From NCBI GenBank assembly GCA_028386065.3, contig JAKUCV010003535.1:206501-270500 (forward strand): DNA of 64,000 nucleotides. Reading direction: 5' to 3'. Both the position numbers and the translations under genes were made by a program. The stretch is from Turnera subulata (taxonomy: Eukaryota > Streptophyta > Magnoliopsida > Malpighiales > Passifloraceae). The notes under the pieces were generated by a model. The model did no database searches. It was not told where the DNA came from and saw only the letters and a program-made list of their open reading frames with translations. Within the stretch, counting starts at the first letter, position 1. Each line of letters begins with the position of its first letter. This document shows positions 32,918-44,520 of this stretch, in pieces.

Positions 32918-33732
32918 TGTGAGCACCCAAATTTGACCCATGAACATACTTTTGGCTTAAGTTCTAGATATGTCTAAACCACAAGATTAATGAGATGATT
33001 TAGTCTTGGGTTAGAATATATTTAGAATTTATTTTAAAAGGATGTGCATATTTTAGAATCATCAGTTTTATGGTAAATGTGTTTTGATGAAGATATGAAT
33101 AAAAGTGGGATTTGATGTATGTTAATGATACATGAAAATTTTAGGAGTAATAATCAAGAAAAATGGTGTATTCTGGTCTGATTGGATGTTAATTATGCGT
33201 TAAAATCAAGTCAGGGCAGAATTAGGTGAAATCAGAGCTAAAAATGGCAAGAACGCACCAAGCCCACAGGCCTGGGCGGACATCACGGGTGGACCGCCAG
33301 GCTCGGGGGATCATGGGATGAGGACCGCCCGGGCATGGCTGCCATCATGTGATAACCGCCAGGCACGGCGATCAAGGATGCCCTGTGAAAACTTTTTCCC
33401 CTAATTTTTTGTCCTAATCTGATTTTACTCGGTTTTTGCCTAGAGTTTTTGCTATGATCTTGACCATTAAAGGATGCATTACCTTTTTACCCCTTAGAAC
33501 TCTATAAATAGGACCTCCCATTCACATGTAGAGGGACAACATTTCATACACACACCTCCTTATAAGCTTGAGTGTTTGGAGAAAATCTACTTCTCTAAGC
33601 CTGTAAATAGTTTTGCAGGCAGAAACTCAGAGGAACTTCGTGGTGAAGCATCAAGAGGAAGGCAACAAAGGGTGAATTAAGAGGAGATCAAAGATAGAGT
33701 AAAGAAGTGGTAAGAAAATAGGTGGAGAACAC
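32918..33732 (+). mobile_element. 3' LTR L6, left part
   Basis: It starts TGTGAGCACCC and carries the GACCGCC block (about 33268-33375), TATAAATAGG at 33503 and the leader hairpin. It is interrupted at 33732 by a copia element and resumes at 41000. An internal deletion in the first third makes it shorter than other copies. Confidence 0.85.
33503..33511 (+). promoter_or_regulatory. TATA box of L6
   Basis: TATAAATAGG at the family position. Confidence 0.55.
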
Positions 33733-34972
33733 TGTTGGCCCAGAAAGGCTAAGAGGGGAGGGGGGGTCAATTAGCTTTTTTGAGATAAGATAGATTTTGT
33801 TCCAGATACAACCAAATCGTTGCACAGATTTGGTTTCTATTGCAGCCAAATGTAAAACCCGTTAAATGAAGAGTATGAGACAGAGGCAACAAGGTAGAGG
33901 CAATAAGACACAAGCAATTTAGAGTGGTTCCCCACAAAGGAGTACATCCACTACCTAAAGGTCCCTCCTTTAGGATTTCTAACTCTCCACTATACTAGGC
34001 TTTTACGGGTTCAACCATAACCTTTACAAGCTTTTACAGGAGTAGCTCTAACCTAAGTTTTTCAAAGGCTCCGCTCTAACCTATACTCACGCTTTTCAAA
34101 GGCTTAGCTCTAACCTACCCTCAAAATTAACCCTAGCTTTGAGTATCAAGTAAGATTGTAACTTAATCTCACTTGTAATGCCTTCAACAAGATAACTTCA
34201 AGAGTGACTCACTCAAGAAGTGTTTACAACGAGTTTAGAACAAGAGATTCACTCAAGGTAAGCTTCATCTGAACTTTGAAATCTCTCAAAGGATTTGGCT
34301 CCAGCAAAAACTAAATATCATAGAATTTTTCAATGGGTTGAAGTGCACCTTCTATTGAGGTTTCAGACCTCTATATATAGATTCTCAGGATGGGGAAGCT
34401 CTCTCACAACGTTCATATAACGGCCATATGATGTCTAGGTGGCATAGGAGTTGACTTCTTGCTTCTCTAATAAAACAGTCCATGTAGGAAAACCAAATCT
34501 GCAGAATACCTGAATTGTAATTCTTTTTCTTCAAAAAGCTTCCCAAAAATGGAAAGTGTGGACCACCATATCTTCCAGGATAGAGAGAGGATGTGAGGAC
34601 CACTTTTTTGAACTTTATCTAACCCTTGGAGTGCAAGTTTAACCGTTAGTTGACTTGGTTTAAAACTGTCCACGCAGATGTCTCAATATTACTTGGGCAG
34701 AAATTGTCTTTCTTCAAAAATGTTTCCAAAAATGGAAAGTAAGGACCACCAGCTCTTCAAGGGATGAAACAGGATGCGAGGGCCACTTTCTGATCTTTTT
34801 TCTGACCCTTGGTGAGCAAGCAAAACCATTAGTTGAGTTGCTTAAATGTCAACTACTTTTCTAGACCATATTCTTTATTGGCTGAAAGTCACGGGTTGTT
34901 CATTTGGACCACCAAAGCTTCCTGGATGCTTAGAAAGTGTGATGACTTCCTTCCAGTTCATTTTCAAACATT
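33733..34972 (-). mobile_element. 3' LTR of the copia element, truncated
   Basis: The sequence matches 39257-40580 closely up to TTCATTTTCAAACA. It then diverges where the third ORF remnant begins, so about 420 bp of U3 are lost. The reversed TATA box TATATATAG is at 34371-34379. The G-run here (33762-33774) is broken by an A and short. Confidence 0.85.
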
Positions 34973-35771
34973 TTTGTAGGAGCTTGGTTTGTTGCGCAGC
35001 ACTTGAGCCAATTTCTTTCTCAGACTTCTCATTCTCCTCTTGATTTTCATCTTCATCCTCCTTGTTCTTTTCTCTTCTTCCTTGTCCTCTTCCTCATCAT
35101 CACTTTTGTCACCTGAATCTTTATCAGAATCATTTTTCTCAGACTTATTCTCTTCTTCTTCATTGACATCCTATTCCTTAGGATTTGGTTCTTCATCATT
35201 AGGGTTTGGCTCGTCATCAGCCTTCTCTTCTTCCTCGTCTCTCGTTCTCTTTTTGAACATCTTGTTATCCTCATCAACATGTGCATCTCCACTATTGACA
35301 ACTTCACCAGAGGACTTATTTTCATAGATGATCTCAACTTTCTTGTCTTCTACTTTCTTACCTCCTTTGGCGAAAATAGTTTGGGCACGGATGTTTGGTC
35401 TAACTTGTCTTGCTCTAGACCCTTGTGTAGCTGGGGTCTGAACCAAATGTCTTGGCAACCTCGTTTTAGTTGCAGCAGGCTCAGTCCTCATGCTTTTCTC
35501 CTCTTTTTAAGGTTCAACTTGCGGGATAGTTTTCTCATCATCATAACTAGATTTGGTTTCATGCATAACCAAATCTTACTTGGGCAGCTCATTCTCATTT
35601 TTTTCTTCAAGTACCTTGCTTTCATCAATATCAATCACTTCTTCTTCCTTCTTTGTCACTTCTCTTCCAATAATCGTTGGCTATGGACTACTGAATAGGT
35701 TTTGGCTCAACTTTGAACCAAATACTACAACTTTTGCTCTTTGATGCTCTTGATGATTTGAATGCATCCAT
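34973..35771 (-). pseudogene. Third ORF remnant after pol (env-like position)
   Basis: ATG at 35769-35771 (MDAFKSSRASKSK) follows the pol end by about 150 bp. Stops and shifts break it. The longest piece (35171-35491) reads MRTEPAATKTRLPRHLVQTP and then is strongly acidic/basic (RDEEEEKADDEPNPNDEEPN). Position matches the third ORF of the 44-58 kb element and of Sireviruses generally, but only the charged part is seen, not the helical domain. The product would be hydrophilic; no membrane segment is visible. Confidence 0.55.
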
Positions 35772-35924
35772 GACTTATTGTCATATGCTCAGATGCTTAG
35801 TGCAAGTGTGGAATGTGTGACAATTGAATATTTCTATGTGCTTATATGTACGATATGTTATGATGTGCATGAACACACAGAAACCAAAAGTGAAGCCAAA
35901 TTAGAATACTTATGGTATATTGCA

Positions 35925-37240
35925 AATTCCAAGCTCGAGTCTGATGTTGGTGAATTGATCTTGCTTCAATAGTTTGGTGAAGAGGTCAACCAGTTGATTT
36001 ACAGTTTTCACAAACTCAATAGCCACGTCCTTCTTCACCACATGGTCTCGAATAAAATGATGTCACACTTCAATATATTTGGTTCGAGAGTGTTGCACCG
36101 AATTTTTGGTTAGGTTGATGGCACTTGAGGAACACACTTGAAAGTTAGTCCATAATTAGCAAGTGTTTGTTTCATCCATAGCACTTGTGCACAACATGCA
36201 CCAGCTGCTACATATTCAACCTCGGTTGTGGAAGTAGCAACTGAATTTTTCTTTTTACTTGACCAAGATACAAGTGATTGTCCAAGTAGTTGACAGGTAC
36301 CACTTGTATTTTTACTATCAAGAGTGAACCCTGCAAAGTCTGCCTCTGAGTAGCTTGTTAGCTCAAAAGAGTTTACATTAGGATACCACAAGCCTAAAGA
36401 TGATGTTCCTTTTAAGTATTTAAAGATGCGCTTGATAGCTCTAAGATGAGATTCTTTTGGACATGATTGAAATCTAGCACACAAGCAAACACTATACATA
36501 ATGTCCAGTCTTGTATCGTAAGGTAAAGGAGACTACCTATCATGCCTCTGTACAATTTCACATCAACATCCTTACCATTCTCATCCTTGTAAAGTTTGGT
36601 ACTAGTGCTCATTGGTGACGGACAAGTTTTGGCTTCACACAAGCCAAATCTTATCAGCAGCTCTCGTATGTACTTTGCTTAATTAAGAAAAATGCCACCA
36701 TCGAGTTGCTTGACGTGAAACCCAAAGAAGAAATTTAATCCTCCCATCATGCTCTTTTCAAACTCACTGTGCATTAGCTTTTCAAACTTTTGACAAAGAG
36801 ATTCATTAGTAGCACCAAATAAAATATCATCAACATATATTTGCACAATAATGATATCATCTTTGTTAGATTTCACAAATAGAGTTGAAAATACTTTTCC
36901 TCTCGTAAATCATTGTGAGATAAGATAAGAACTTAATCTATCATACCACACCCTAGGTGCTTGTTTAAGACCATACAATGCCTTTTTCAATTTGTAAACA
37001 TGTTGTGGATGCTCATGGTTTTCAAATCCAGGAGATTGTTCAACGTATACTTCTTCCATGATGTTTCCATTTAGAAAAGCACTCTTGACATGCATTTGAT
37101 AAAGTTTGAAAGATTTAAATGATACAAATGCAAGCTACATGCGAATTAATTCAAGTCTAGCTACTGGTGCAAAGTTCTCATCATAATCAATACATTCCTC
37201 TTGATTGTACCCTTGTGCTAGTAATCGAGCTTTGTTCCTT
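35925..37240 (-). pseudogene. Copia RT and RNase H with YVDD box
   Basis: Minus strand: [20 protein letters not shown] and [18 protein letters not shown] (36910-37095), then VQIYVDDILFGATNESL (about 36826-36850, catalytic YVDD intact). RNase H follows with DADFAG-type EADFAGF (36330) and TTEVEYVAAGACCAQ (36200), continuing to HHFIRDHVVKKDVAIEFV near 36050. A frameshift separates the RT segments near 36900. Domains are complete in content but not open. Confidence 0.85.
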
Positions 37241-37760
37241 ACCATAGTTCTTGATTCATCGAGCTTGTTCCTAAAGACCCATTAGGTTCCAGTGACAGGA
37301 TGGTCTTTTGGTCTTGCTACAAGCTCCCACATATTATTCCTTACAAACTGATTTAGCTCTTCTTGCATTGCCATCACCCTCTTCTTGGATCACCCAATAT
37401 GGCTTCAGCTGAGTGGCCTCTCGGTTCTTGAACCTCATTGTATCTTTTTTGTGAGCTTGAGCCAAATCTCAGAATATTTGGCTGCATATCATTACTCTAA
37501 ACATTTGGTTCGGAAGGAGCCAAATGTTGTTGAGTCTCAAATAAATCAGGGAGTTGCTCATCTTTTGTCTCATCAACCTCAATGACTTATGGCTGATTCT
37601 CAGGAGTAAAGTTAGCTTTTGTATCATCCCAAGCTGACATACTCGACATTTGGTTTCTACTTCAAATTTTGGCTTTGGCAGTCCATCAACCAAATCCTTC
37701 TTTGACAGATTTGATATTAGCTCAAGATTTGCATGTCCGAGCCTCGTATGCCACAGGGTT
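37241..37760 (-). pseudogene. GAG-pre-integrase joined to integrase-RT linker; integrase core deleted
   Basis: HTRLGHANLELISNL and LVDGLPKPKF, the zinc-binding start of integrase, are seen at about 37660-37760 and reach CRVCQLG. Linker sequence normally found after integrase follows at once (DETKDEQLPDLFETQQHLA near 37540). The DDE catalytic core is absent, so the element cannot supply its own integrase. Confidence 0.78.
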
Positions 37761-37880
37761 GGAGTCTCTATTCTTGCACTAAAACACTAGACCTCTGGAT
37801 TAGTAACATCATTTAAACATATAAGCATAGGTTTCCAATCCTTTTTCCAATAAATACGACTTTTTCATCATCAATCCTAC

Positions 37881-38160
37881 TCACAGACATCGTGATGATT
37901 CAAATGTAACTCTAAATCCTTTGTCACATAGCTGACTAATACTTAACATATTGAACTTAAGAATGTGAACCAAAAAGCACATGCTCAAAAGTAGGATCAA
38001 CACCAATCTTACCAATACCGAGAATTTTACCTTTGAGCTATTACCAAAAGTAACATTACCTTGATGTTTTGAAAGGAGGGATGAAAATTTTGATGGATCA
38101 CCTGCCATATGTATTGAACAACCACTGTCCAGAACCCATTCGTCCCTTGCACCCTGTCAT
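37881..38160 (-). pseudogene. Copia protease
   Basis: EWVLDSGCSIHMAGDPSKF (about 38090-38145) has the intact DSG active site. The following region includes GNSSKVKF and the LSISQLCDKGFRVTF block near 37920. A frameshift lies in between. Confidence 0.8.
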
Positions 38161-38164
38161 GTAA

Positions 38165-38967
38165 TCATATTTTTGGTACCCAAACTAACTTGGGTCCTTC
38201 AGGGTCAGATTTGGTTCCTTTCGGAACCCAAATATACTTCACATGATTGTTTCTCTTCCTATAAGTACAAGATCTGATTGTGTGTCCAATTTTTCCACAA
38301 TAATAGCATGAAATATCAAGTCTATGTGAGTACTTATGATAGTTGGGCCCACAGTGCTCATGGTATCTAGGTCTATATGGAGTTCTAGATTCTTCTTTAA
38401 CAAATTTTACAGGCAGATTTGGCTTGTTAAAAACCATATGTGTTGTGCCTATCCCACTTTGTCTAGCGAGTGTCTTTGTTGACCTAGCAGCAGATTTAAA
38501 TTATCTATGCCTCTAGTGAACTTCTCAAGAGAACATTTCAAATCATCAACACTTTTCTTAAGCATATCATTCTCTTCCGACAACTTGTCACACATAGCAA
38601 TATTACTAGCAATCTTTGTTTCTAGTTCATCATGAGCATTTTGTATGGCAAGGTTCTCACTTTTCAAAGTTTCACAAGATTTCAACACATCACCATGAGC
38701 AAGATCATGTTTTTCATGTGCAATCTTATGTGCTTCAGCATCATACTCTAGAATCTCAATACGTTTCTTGTATGCAATGTTCTTTTTGAGTGCCTGTATA
38801 TACTTATCATGCAATTCACCAAAAGCTTCTTGTAATTCAACAAAAGTAAAGTCAGGTGAATCATTTACCTCAGATTTTTCTTGAGCCATGAGACACAAAT
38901 TCACAGCTTCATCCGTGTCTGAATTGCTTGAAGATTCTGGGTCCTCCCAAGCAGCCATATCCTTCAT
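38165..38967 (-). pseudogene. Gag C-terminal part: coiled coil and second CCHC knuckle
   Basis: The 38449-38967 ORF (172 codons) starts MKDMAAWEDPESSSNSDTD, then LCLMAQEKSE, followed by a long heptad-like helix (NIAYKKRIEILEYDAEAH, DELETKIASNIAMCDKLSEE). After a frame break, 38165-38437 holds CYYCGKIGHTIRSC. This long coiled-coil stretch and the two knuckles also occur at 47734-48716 in the other Sirevirus. Confidence 0.8.
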
Positions 38968-38979
38968 TTTCCTAGTTTT

Positions 38980-39215
38980 TTAGGAACCATATATATTCTT
39001 CTTTCGGTATGGGGATTCAAACTTGATATGAACTTGGCAGTTGCATCCAAAGCACACTAGAGGATCCTTCTTGGGCTTTTCAATCTTCACACCCCTAGGA
39101 CTCCTTCCTTTTTGTTGCTTCTTCATCTTGACCTTTGAATAGTTGAGATTAGCACCATCAAAGTAGGATGCCTTGTTTATGCTTGTTCCTTCATAAGACA
39201 AGATCTTTTTTTCTG
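38980..39215 (-). pseudogene. Gag N-terminus fused by deletion to first knuckle region
   Basis: The frame reads MSYEGTSINKASYFDGANLN YSKVKM and then at once KKQQKGRSPRGVKI and CFGCNCQVHIKFE, a decayed CCHC (last Cys and GH altered). The capsid region of about 200 codons expected between them is missing. Deletion in frame with a still open reading frame. Confidence 0.75.
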
Positions 39216-39242
39216 GAGGGAATCCATTTCACTGAGAACGCA

Positions 39243-39254
39243 GCTCCGGTACCA
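39243..39254 (-). other. Primer binding site of the copia element
   Basis: On the minus strand TGGTACCGGAGC follows the LTR end by two bases; it resembles the initiator tRNA-Met complement TGGTATCAGAGC used by most Ty1/copia elements. Confidence 0.65.
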
Positions 39255-39256
39255 AT

Positions 39257-39276
39257 TGTTGGCCCAGAAAGGCTAA

Positions 39277-39360
<84 letters not shown>

Positions 39361-40999
39361 GAATTAGCTTTTTCGAGTTAAGATTGATTTGGTTCAAGAT
39401 GCAGCCAAATCGTTGCACAAATTTGCTTTCTATTGCAGCCAAATGTAAAACCGGCTAAATGAAGAGTATGAGACAGAGGCAACAAGGTAGAGGCAATAAG
39501 ACACAAGCAATTTAGAGTGGTTCCCCACAAAGGAGTACATCCACTACCTAAAGGTCCCTCCTTTAGGACTTCTAACTCTCCACTATACTAGGCTTTTACG
39601 GGTTCAACTTTAACCTTTACAAGCTTTTACAGGAGCAGCCCTAACTTAAATTTTTCAAAGCCTCAGCTCTAACCTACACTCAAGCTTTTCAAAGGCTTAG
39701 CTCTAACCTACCCCCAAAATTAACCCTAGCTTTGAGTATCGAGTAAGATTGTAACTTAATCTCACTTGTAATGCCCTCAACAAGATAACTTCAAGAGTGA
39801 CTCAATCAAGAAATGTTTACAACGAGTTTAGAACAGGAGATTCACTCAAGGTAAGCTCAATCTGAATTTTTTAATCTCTCAAAGGATTTGGCTCCAGCAG
39901 AAACTAAATGTCACAGAATCTTTCAATGGGCTAAAGTGCACCTTCTAATGAGGTTTCAGACCTCTATATATAGATTTTCAGGATGGGAAAGCTCTCTCAC
40001 AACGTTCATATAACGGCCATATGATATCCAGCTGGCATAGGAGTTGATTTCTTGCTTCTCTAATAAAAGAGTCCACGTAGGCAAGCCAAATTTGTAGATA
40101 CATGAGTTGCAATTCTTTTTCTTCAAAAAAATTCCCAAAAATGGAAAGTATGGACCACCATATCTTCTAAGGTAGAGAGAGGATGTGAGGACCACTTTTT
40201 TGAACTTTATCTAACCCTTGGAGTGCAAGTTTAACCGTTAGATGACTTGGTTTAAATTTTCCTCGCAGATGATCCAAATCTCGATATTACTAATTGTCTT
40301 TCTTCAAAAATATTTCCAAAAATGGAAAGTAAGGACCACCAACTCTTCAAGGGATGAAAGAGGATATGAGGGCCACTTTCTGATCTTTTTATTACTATTG
40401 GTGAGCAAGCAAAACCGTTAGTTGGGTTGCTTAAATGTCAACTACTTTTCGGGACCACATTCTTTATTGGCTGAAAGTGACAGGTTGTTCATTTGGACCA
40501 CCAAAGCTTTCTGGATGCTTAGAAAGTGTGAGGACCACCTTCTAGTTCATTTTCAAACACTTGGACTGCAAGTTTGGACATTGGTTGGCATTTTAATTGC
40601 CAAATACCGATCTGGCCCCACATGAAATATAGATTGACAGTGACAGTTTGTTCTGTAGCCTGTGGAGCCAAATCTTCCTACATTTGGTTTCTTTATGGAA
40701 CCAAATGTTTCTGTCCAAGACTCAAACAACACGAAACAATTAACCAATATGTTTGTTAATCATCAAAACAATATAATGATCATCAGAATTATCAAAAACA
40801 TATATTTGTATACTAAGCATTTGGTTTCTTTCTGGAACCAAGTGTTTCTGTCCAATACTCAACCAACATAAAACACTTAACCAATATGTTTGTTAATCAT
40901 CAAAATAATATAATGATCATCAGAATCATTAGAAACATATATTTATATACTAAACATGATTAGTCTTAATTAATAACTAATCACATGTTTAGGCTAACA
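39257..40999 (-). mobile_element. 5' LTR of the copia element, 1743 bp
   Basis: Minus-strand ends TGTTAGCCTAAACATG (at 40999) and GGGCCAACA (at 39257). The reversed TATA box TATATATAG is at 39964-39972. A local repeat near 40740-40960 (ACCAATATGTTTGTTAATCA twice) lies in U3. A solo LTR of the same family is at 60895-61972. Confidence 0.88.
39277..39359. repeat. 83-bp uninterrupted G run in the LTR
   Basis: Eighty-three consecutive G follow GGCTAA, at the place where the sister LTR has only a short G-run (33762-33774) and the solo LTR two C-runs (61932-61948). The long Gly or Pro ORFs across it are artefacts. Confidence 0.95.
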
Positions 41000-41546
41000 A
41001 ACACTACCCAAATCAAGGAGCTAGAGGAGGCTACAAGATGTAACCCTAGATCCCTTTTATTCATTTTTTGTTGTCGATTTGATGCTGATGGTGTTGTTGT
41101 AGATGTGATTGTTGTGGTGAGGTCATCCAAGAACTACGTAGGCTTTAAACCCAGTCGCCAGGGTACGTAGGTGGTTTCTGGTAGTCGAAAATCAAGCCCA
41201 AATATGTTTTAGTTTCCTTTTGTTTTAGTTTGATTTTAATTTTGTTATGTGATTTGTTCCACACTCACAGGGTATACAATTTCATTGTTCAGTTGCACAA
41301 AGTTTTCTCCCCAACATGGATGGATGCCAAACACCTTCCCATCTATGACGAATCCCTGAATCCAACAATCTCTGGTTCGCTATGATCGGTTGCCTAAAAA
41401 ATGTGATGCCAAGGAAAAGGTTTTTCCCTGAATTTTTCCAAAATAAAATTCGGGTGGCGACTCCTTTGGTTGTTGGATCGACCCGCAAGAAGAAGGTGTA
41501 AAGAATAGGTGAGAAGGGCCAATTAATTTTGGGTTGGGTCTTCACA
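41000..41546 (+). mobile_element. 3' LTR L6, right part
   Basis: It resumes L6 with GGAGCTAGAGGAGGCTAC, the GGTACGTAGGTGG block (41161) and ends TCTTCACA at 41546. It completes the LTR interrupted at 33732. Confidence 0.85.
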
Positions 41547-42230
41547 CTTCAGCACCCTCTTAAATGACTCTCAGGCATTAGGAACCCAATTAACGAAGGG
41601 TAGCCCTGGATGCACTATAGGTAACCTTACAGGTGGCACAAATGGCCTTGTAAGCTTAATTTGTGTTGCATCCGTTGGGGCGTTTGAAGCGTTTGGGAGT
41701 CATCTTGAGACGTCTTCCTGGTTTTCATCTTTGAGCAAGTTTATAAAGGCTTCCTTTCTCTTAGGTAAGATTACATATTAACTTGAGTTCAAGATTACCA
41801 ATCTGTGTGTTAGCATTCCTAGGGACTTCCGCATTTTGTGGCACGACTATAGGCCTTGCGTTGTATGGCTCCGATGGGGCTGTTTGTATCTTATGGTGTT
41901 TGTTCTCATGTTTCATCCTTGAGCTTCCCTCGATAGGTAGCTTACTGTTACTTGCTTTTAGATTTTTCAAGTTATCATTAAGGAACTTTTGATGGTTCCC
42001 ACATGTTGGGCGGCCGTCATATTGATTCCGGCAATGTTTAGCCATGAGCGGCATGTTTGATGGGATTGGATCTTTCCTCCCAAGGGTTTGATAGTTTGGT
42101 CATTGACTTCTTCAGGAAGCTCTCCCGCTTCTATCCTCTGGCGCCGATGGTGAATGCATTAACTTTGAATTTTGTGAATAATCCTCTATTTTTCATAGAT
42201 TTTCTCGCAGATCAGCTGCCTCCTTTATAC
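41547..42230. other. Unassigned sequence
   Basis: A 97-codon minus-strand ORF (41761-42054, MPLMAKHCRNQYDGRPTCG...) is present; I do not recognise it and it may be a fragment of an element's gag-like region or chance. No LTR ends or RT motifs were found. Confidence 0.35.
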
Positions 42231-42730
42231 TAGAGCTTAGTAGGGCTTACAACATCCCTGTTGGGTGCCACGTTAGATGTTAAGCAACCCTTGTATGTAT
42301 GGGAGTGCCTATGGAGGACAACATCCCTGTGGGGTGCCACGTTGGACGTTGAGCGACCCTTTTGTAAGAAACAACGTTAAGAGATGAGTTTCTTTTGTAA
42401 AGAGCCCTGTTAAGAGATGAGCATCCATTTGCTGTGAGGAACCCTGTTAAGAGATGAGCATCCTCTATGATAGTGGCCCCGTTAAGAGATGGGCATCTTT
42501 TTGTTAGTGAGGAGCCTCGTTAAAAGATGAGCAACCTCTATGTCAGTGGCCCAATAAGAGATGTGCATCCTTTTGTCTGTGAGGACCCCCGTTAAAAGAA
42601 GAGCATCCTCTATGGCAGCGGTCCGTTAAGAGATGGGCGTCCTTTTGTCTGTGAGGAGCCCTGTTAAGAGATGAGCATCCTCTACGATAGTGGTCTGTTA
42701 AGAACCAGGCATCGGTAAATGAACTCATGT
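42230..42730 (+). repeat. Imperfect tandem repeats with GTTAAGAGATGAGCATCC
   Basis: About ten units of GTTAAGAGATGxGCATCC occur at 50-65 bp, alternating between a GAGGAxCC...ATCCTC form and a TGGCCCC form. Two copies of ACATCCCTGT(T/G)GGGTGCCACG precede them (42250, 42307). Many units can pair GAGGA with TCCTC. Resembles the 3' UTR arrays of the Ogre-like elements in style, not sequence. Confidence 0.7.
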
Positions 42731-44251
42731 CTTTCCCTTTTAAGTAAGGGGATATAAGATGGAGACATTTTGAATCTTGGTGATCTTTTGTATGTTTGTG
42801 CGTCAACAAGGTCAATGGTACCTTGTCCCTAGGATGTGCCATTTTGGGGATAGACTTCAAGGGTGTGCATCTGTGAGCTTCCCTTGTTGATGATTATGAG
42901 CCTTCGGCTAGATTTCACGCTTGGGATCTTCAATTATTTAATTGTAGATTCGTAGGGAAAGTTCTCTTTTGATAGGTTACCTATCCTTGAGGGACCGTTG
43001 GCTGCTCCTTTTGGACGTGCTTGATCGTCCTTCGCTCATACGAGGGTCTTTTGCGTGATATAACTTGGCATCCTAGAAGCCAGTCTTAGATCCACTTTGG
43101 GTGCTTAAAGTGAATCATCGACGGCTAGGAGGGTGAACCATAAAGCCATAACAAATATGGTTCTCTCAAGGCACCTTCGACGGTCGTCTGTGTATTGGGT
43201 TCTATAAGATGGGAGGCTTGGTACACTGAGAGGATCCATGTTTCTTGTAGAAATTTTAAATTGATTCCTTTAATGTACGTTCAACAAGGAAATTTGTGAG
43301 AGCTTGTGTTTTGATTGCTTTCCTCAACTTGTAAGCATGTTCGAAATCATACAGGAATCACTTCAAAGGAAAGTTGGTTAGGACTTCAAGAGGATTTGGG
43401 AGGATCCTCCCCCTTCGATCACATAGATTTTTAGAGGGTCTGGATCTGGTAGCCCTTATTAAGGGCGGCCTTCTGTGTTCATTCCTATGTTCTTGAATCG
43501 TCCATGGGCAGCCTTTAAGGCTCACCAAGTGTCGATATGAAAGTCTCAGCAAAACTCAAGAGAGTGTATCAAATTGTCCTGACATCATATTTGAGAGAGT
43601 AAATGGAAATTGAATTATTCCTTTCAATTTGCCATTAGTTTGTACATAAACATGGACTCCATATTTATTAAGCCAAAATACACTATTATTTCCTTTATGG
43701 GCAAGTTTTTGTAGCCCCTGCATTCTGTGATTTGCTCCATGATTTAAGGAGCTGGTTCATGACTTCTTGAGCAAGTTGACTTATCTTGACTGAGGAACCA
43801 AATACCACAAGGTTCCTGCCTGAATTTTTGGGCTTCCTTGGGATACCATTGGGAATGCATTTCTGGGTTAGTACGGGCTGCCCCATATTGAGCTTCTGGT
43901 TCGGCCCTATATGAGTGTAAACAGTAAATGAAGATGGGCTGGACATTATTCGGCCTCCTATGATTGGACAATCGGGTCTTGCAGAACATGGGCTCAAGCT
44001 CGTTGGGCTCAGGAGTATTTCTTGGTTATATACTTAGGCTTAACACCCAAGGCGAGATATTTTTCACTCCCTGAGGTGATTTGATACTTAGATCTTTTCT
44101 TTCTAGGTGAATTTTGGTTCCTACAATGTATGTTTCTGAAAAAATTACGATTCAAGAGCCGAATGTGTTTAAGAAGAAACAACCCAATAGGTATATACCT
44201 GGAATTCTATGCTTTGGACAAAAAAAGTGTGTACGTGGAATTCAACCTATC
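42731..44251. other. Unassigned, probably retroelement-derived sequence
   Basis: No domain is recognisable. Minus-strand ORFs at 43695-43997 and 43744-43989 overlap in different frames and look like chance. The right end is the insertion site of the Sirevirus (flank CTATC at 44247-44251). Confidence 0.3.
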
Positions 44252-44520
44252 AGTTAGAACTAATGCCTCGTTGTCTCATACAGGTTTTGATATTGACAGA
44301 CCGATTCAAAATGATGACAAACTTGAAGCAAAAAGAAATCAATCAAAGAGCAAAGTGCACAAGAATTGAAGTGACAAGCAAGAAGAGCAAGAAGAGTTAG
44401 GAACGAAATTGTACAAGGTTAAACACTCAATTCATCTAAGTTATTGGCTCAAAACAAAATCAATTTTACTCATGCATCAAATAGCATCTTTTCAATCACA
44501 AAAATGAATTTTGATCTAAG

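Larger units (their letters stand above)
33733..40999 (-). mobile_element. Deletion-derived Sirevirus-type copia element, TSD AACAC
   Basis: The outer ends are TGTTGGCCC (33733) and GGCTAACA (40999), flanked by AACAC at 33728-33732 and 41000-41004, inside L6. Minus-strand order from the right: 5' LTR, primer site, gag, protease, RT, RNase H, third ORF, 3' LTR. Most of the gag capsid region and the integrase core are missing, and the 3' LTR lacks one end. Pol similarity to the 44-58 kb element and an ORF after pol place it near the SIRE/Maximus lineage. Confidence 0.88.

Noticed and set aside
39168..39442. Poly-Gly and poly-Pro ORFs
   Set aside because: They result from the 83-base G run in an LTR.
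41761..42054. 97-codon ORF as a real gene
   Set aside because: Unrecognised, overlapped by a 69-codon ORF on the other strand, and in repeat DNA; mentioned only in the region entry.
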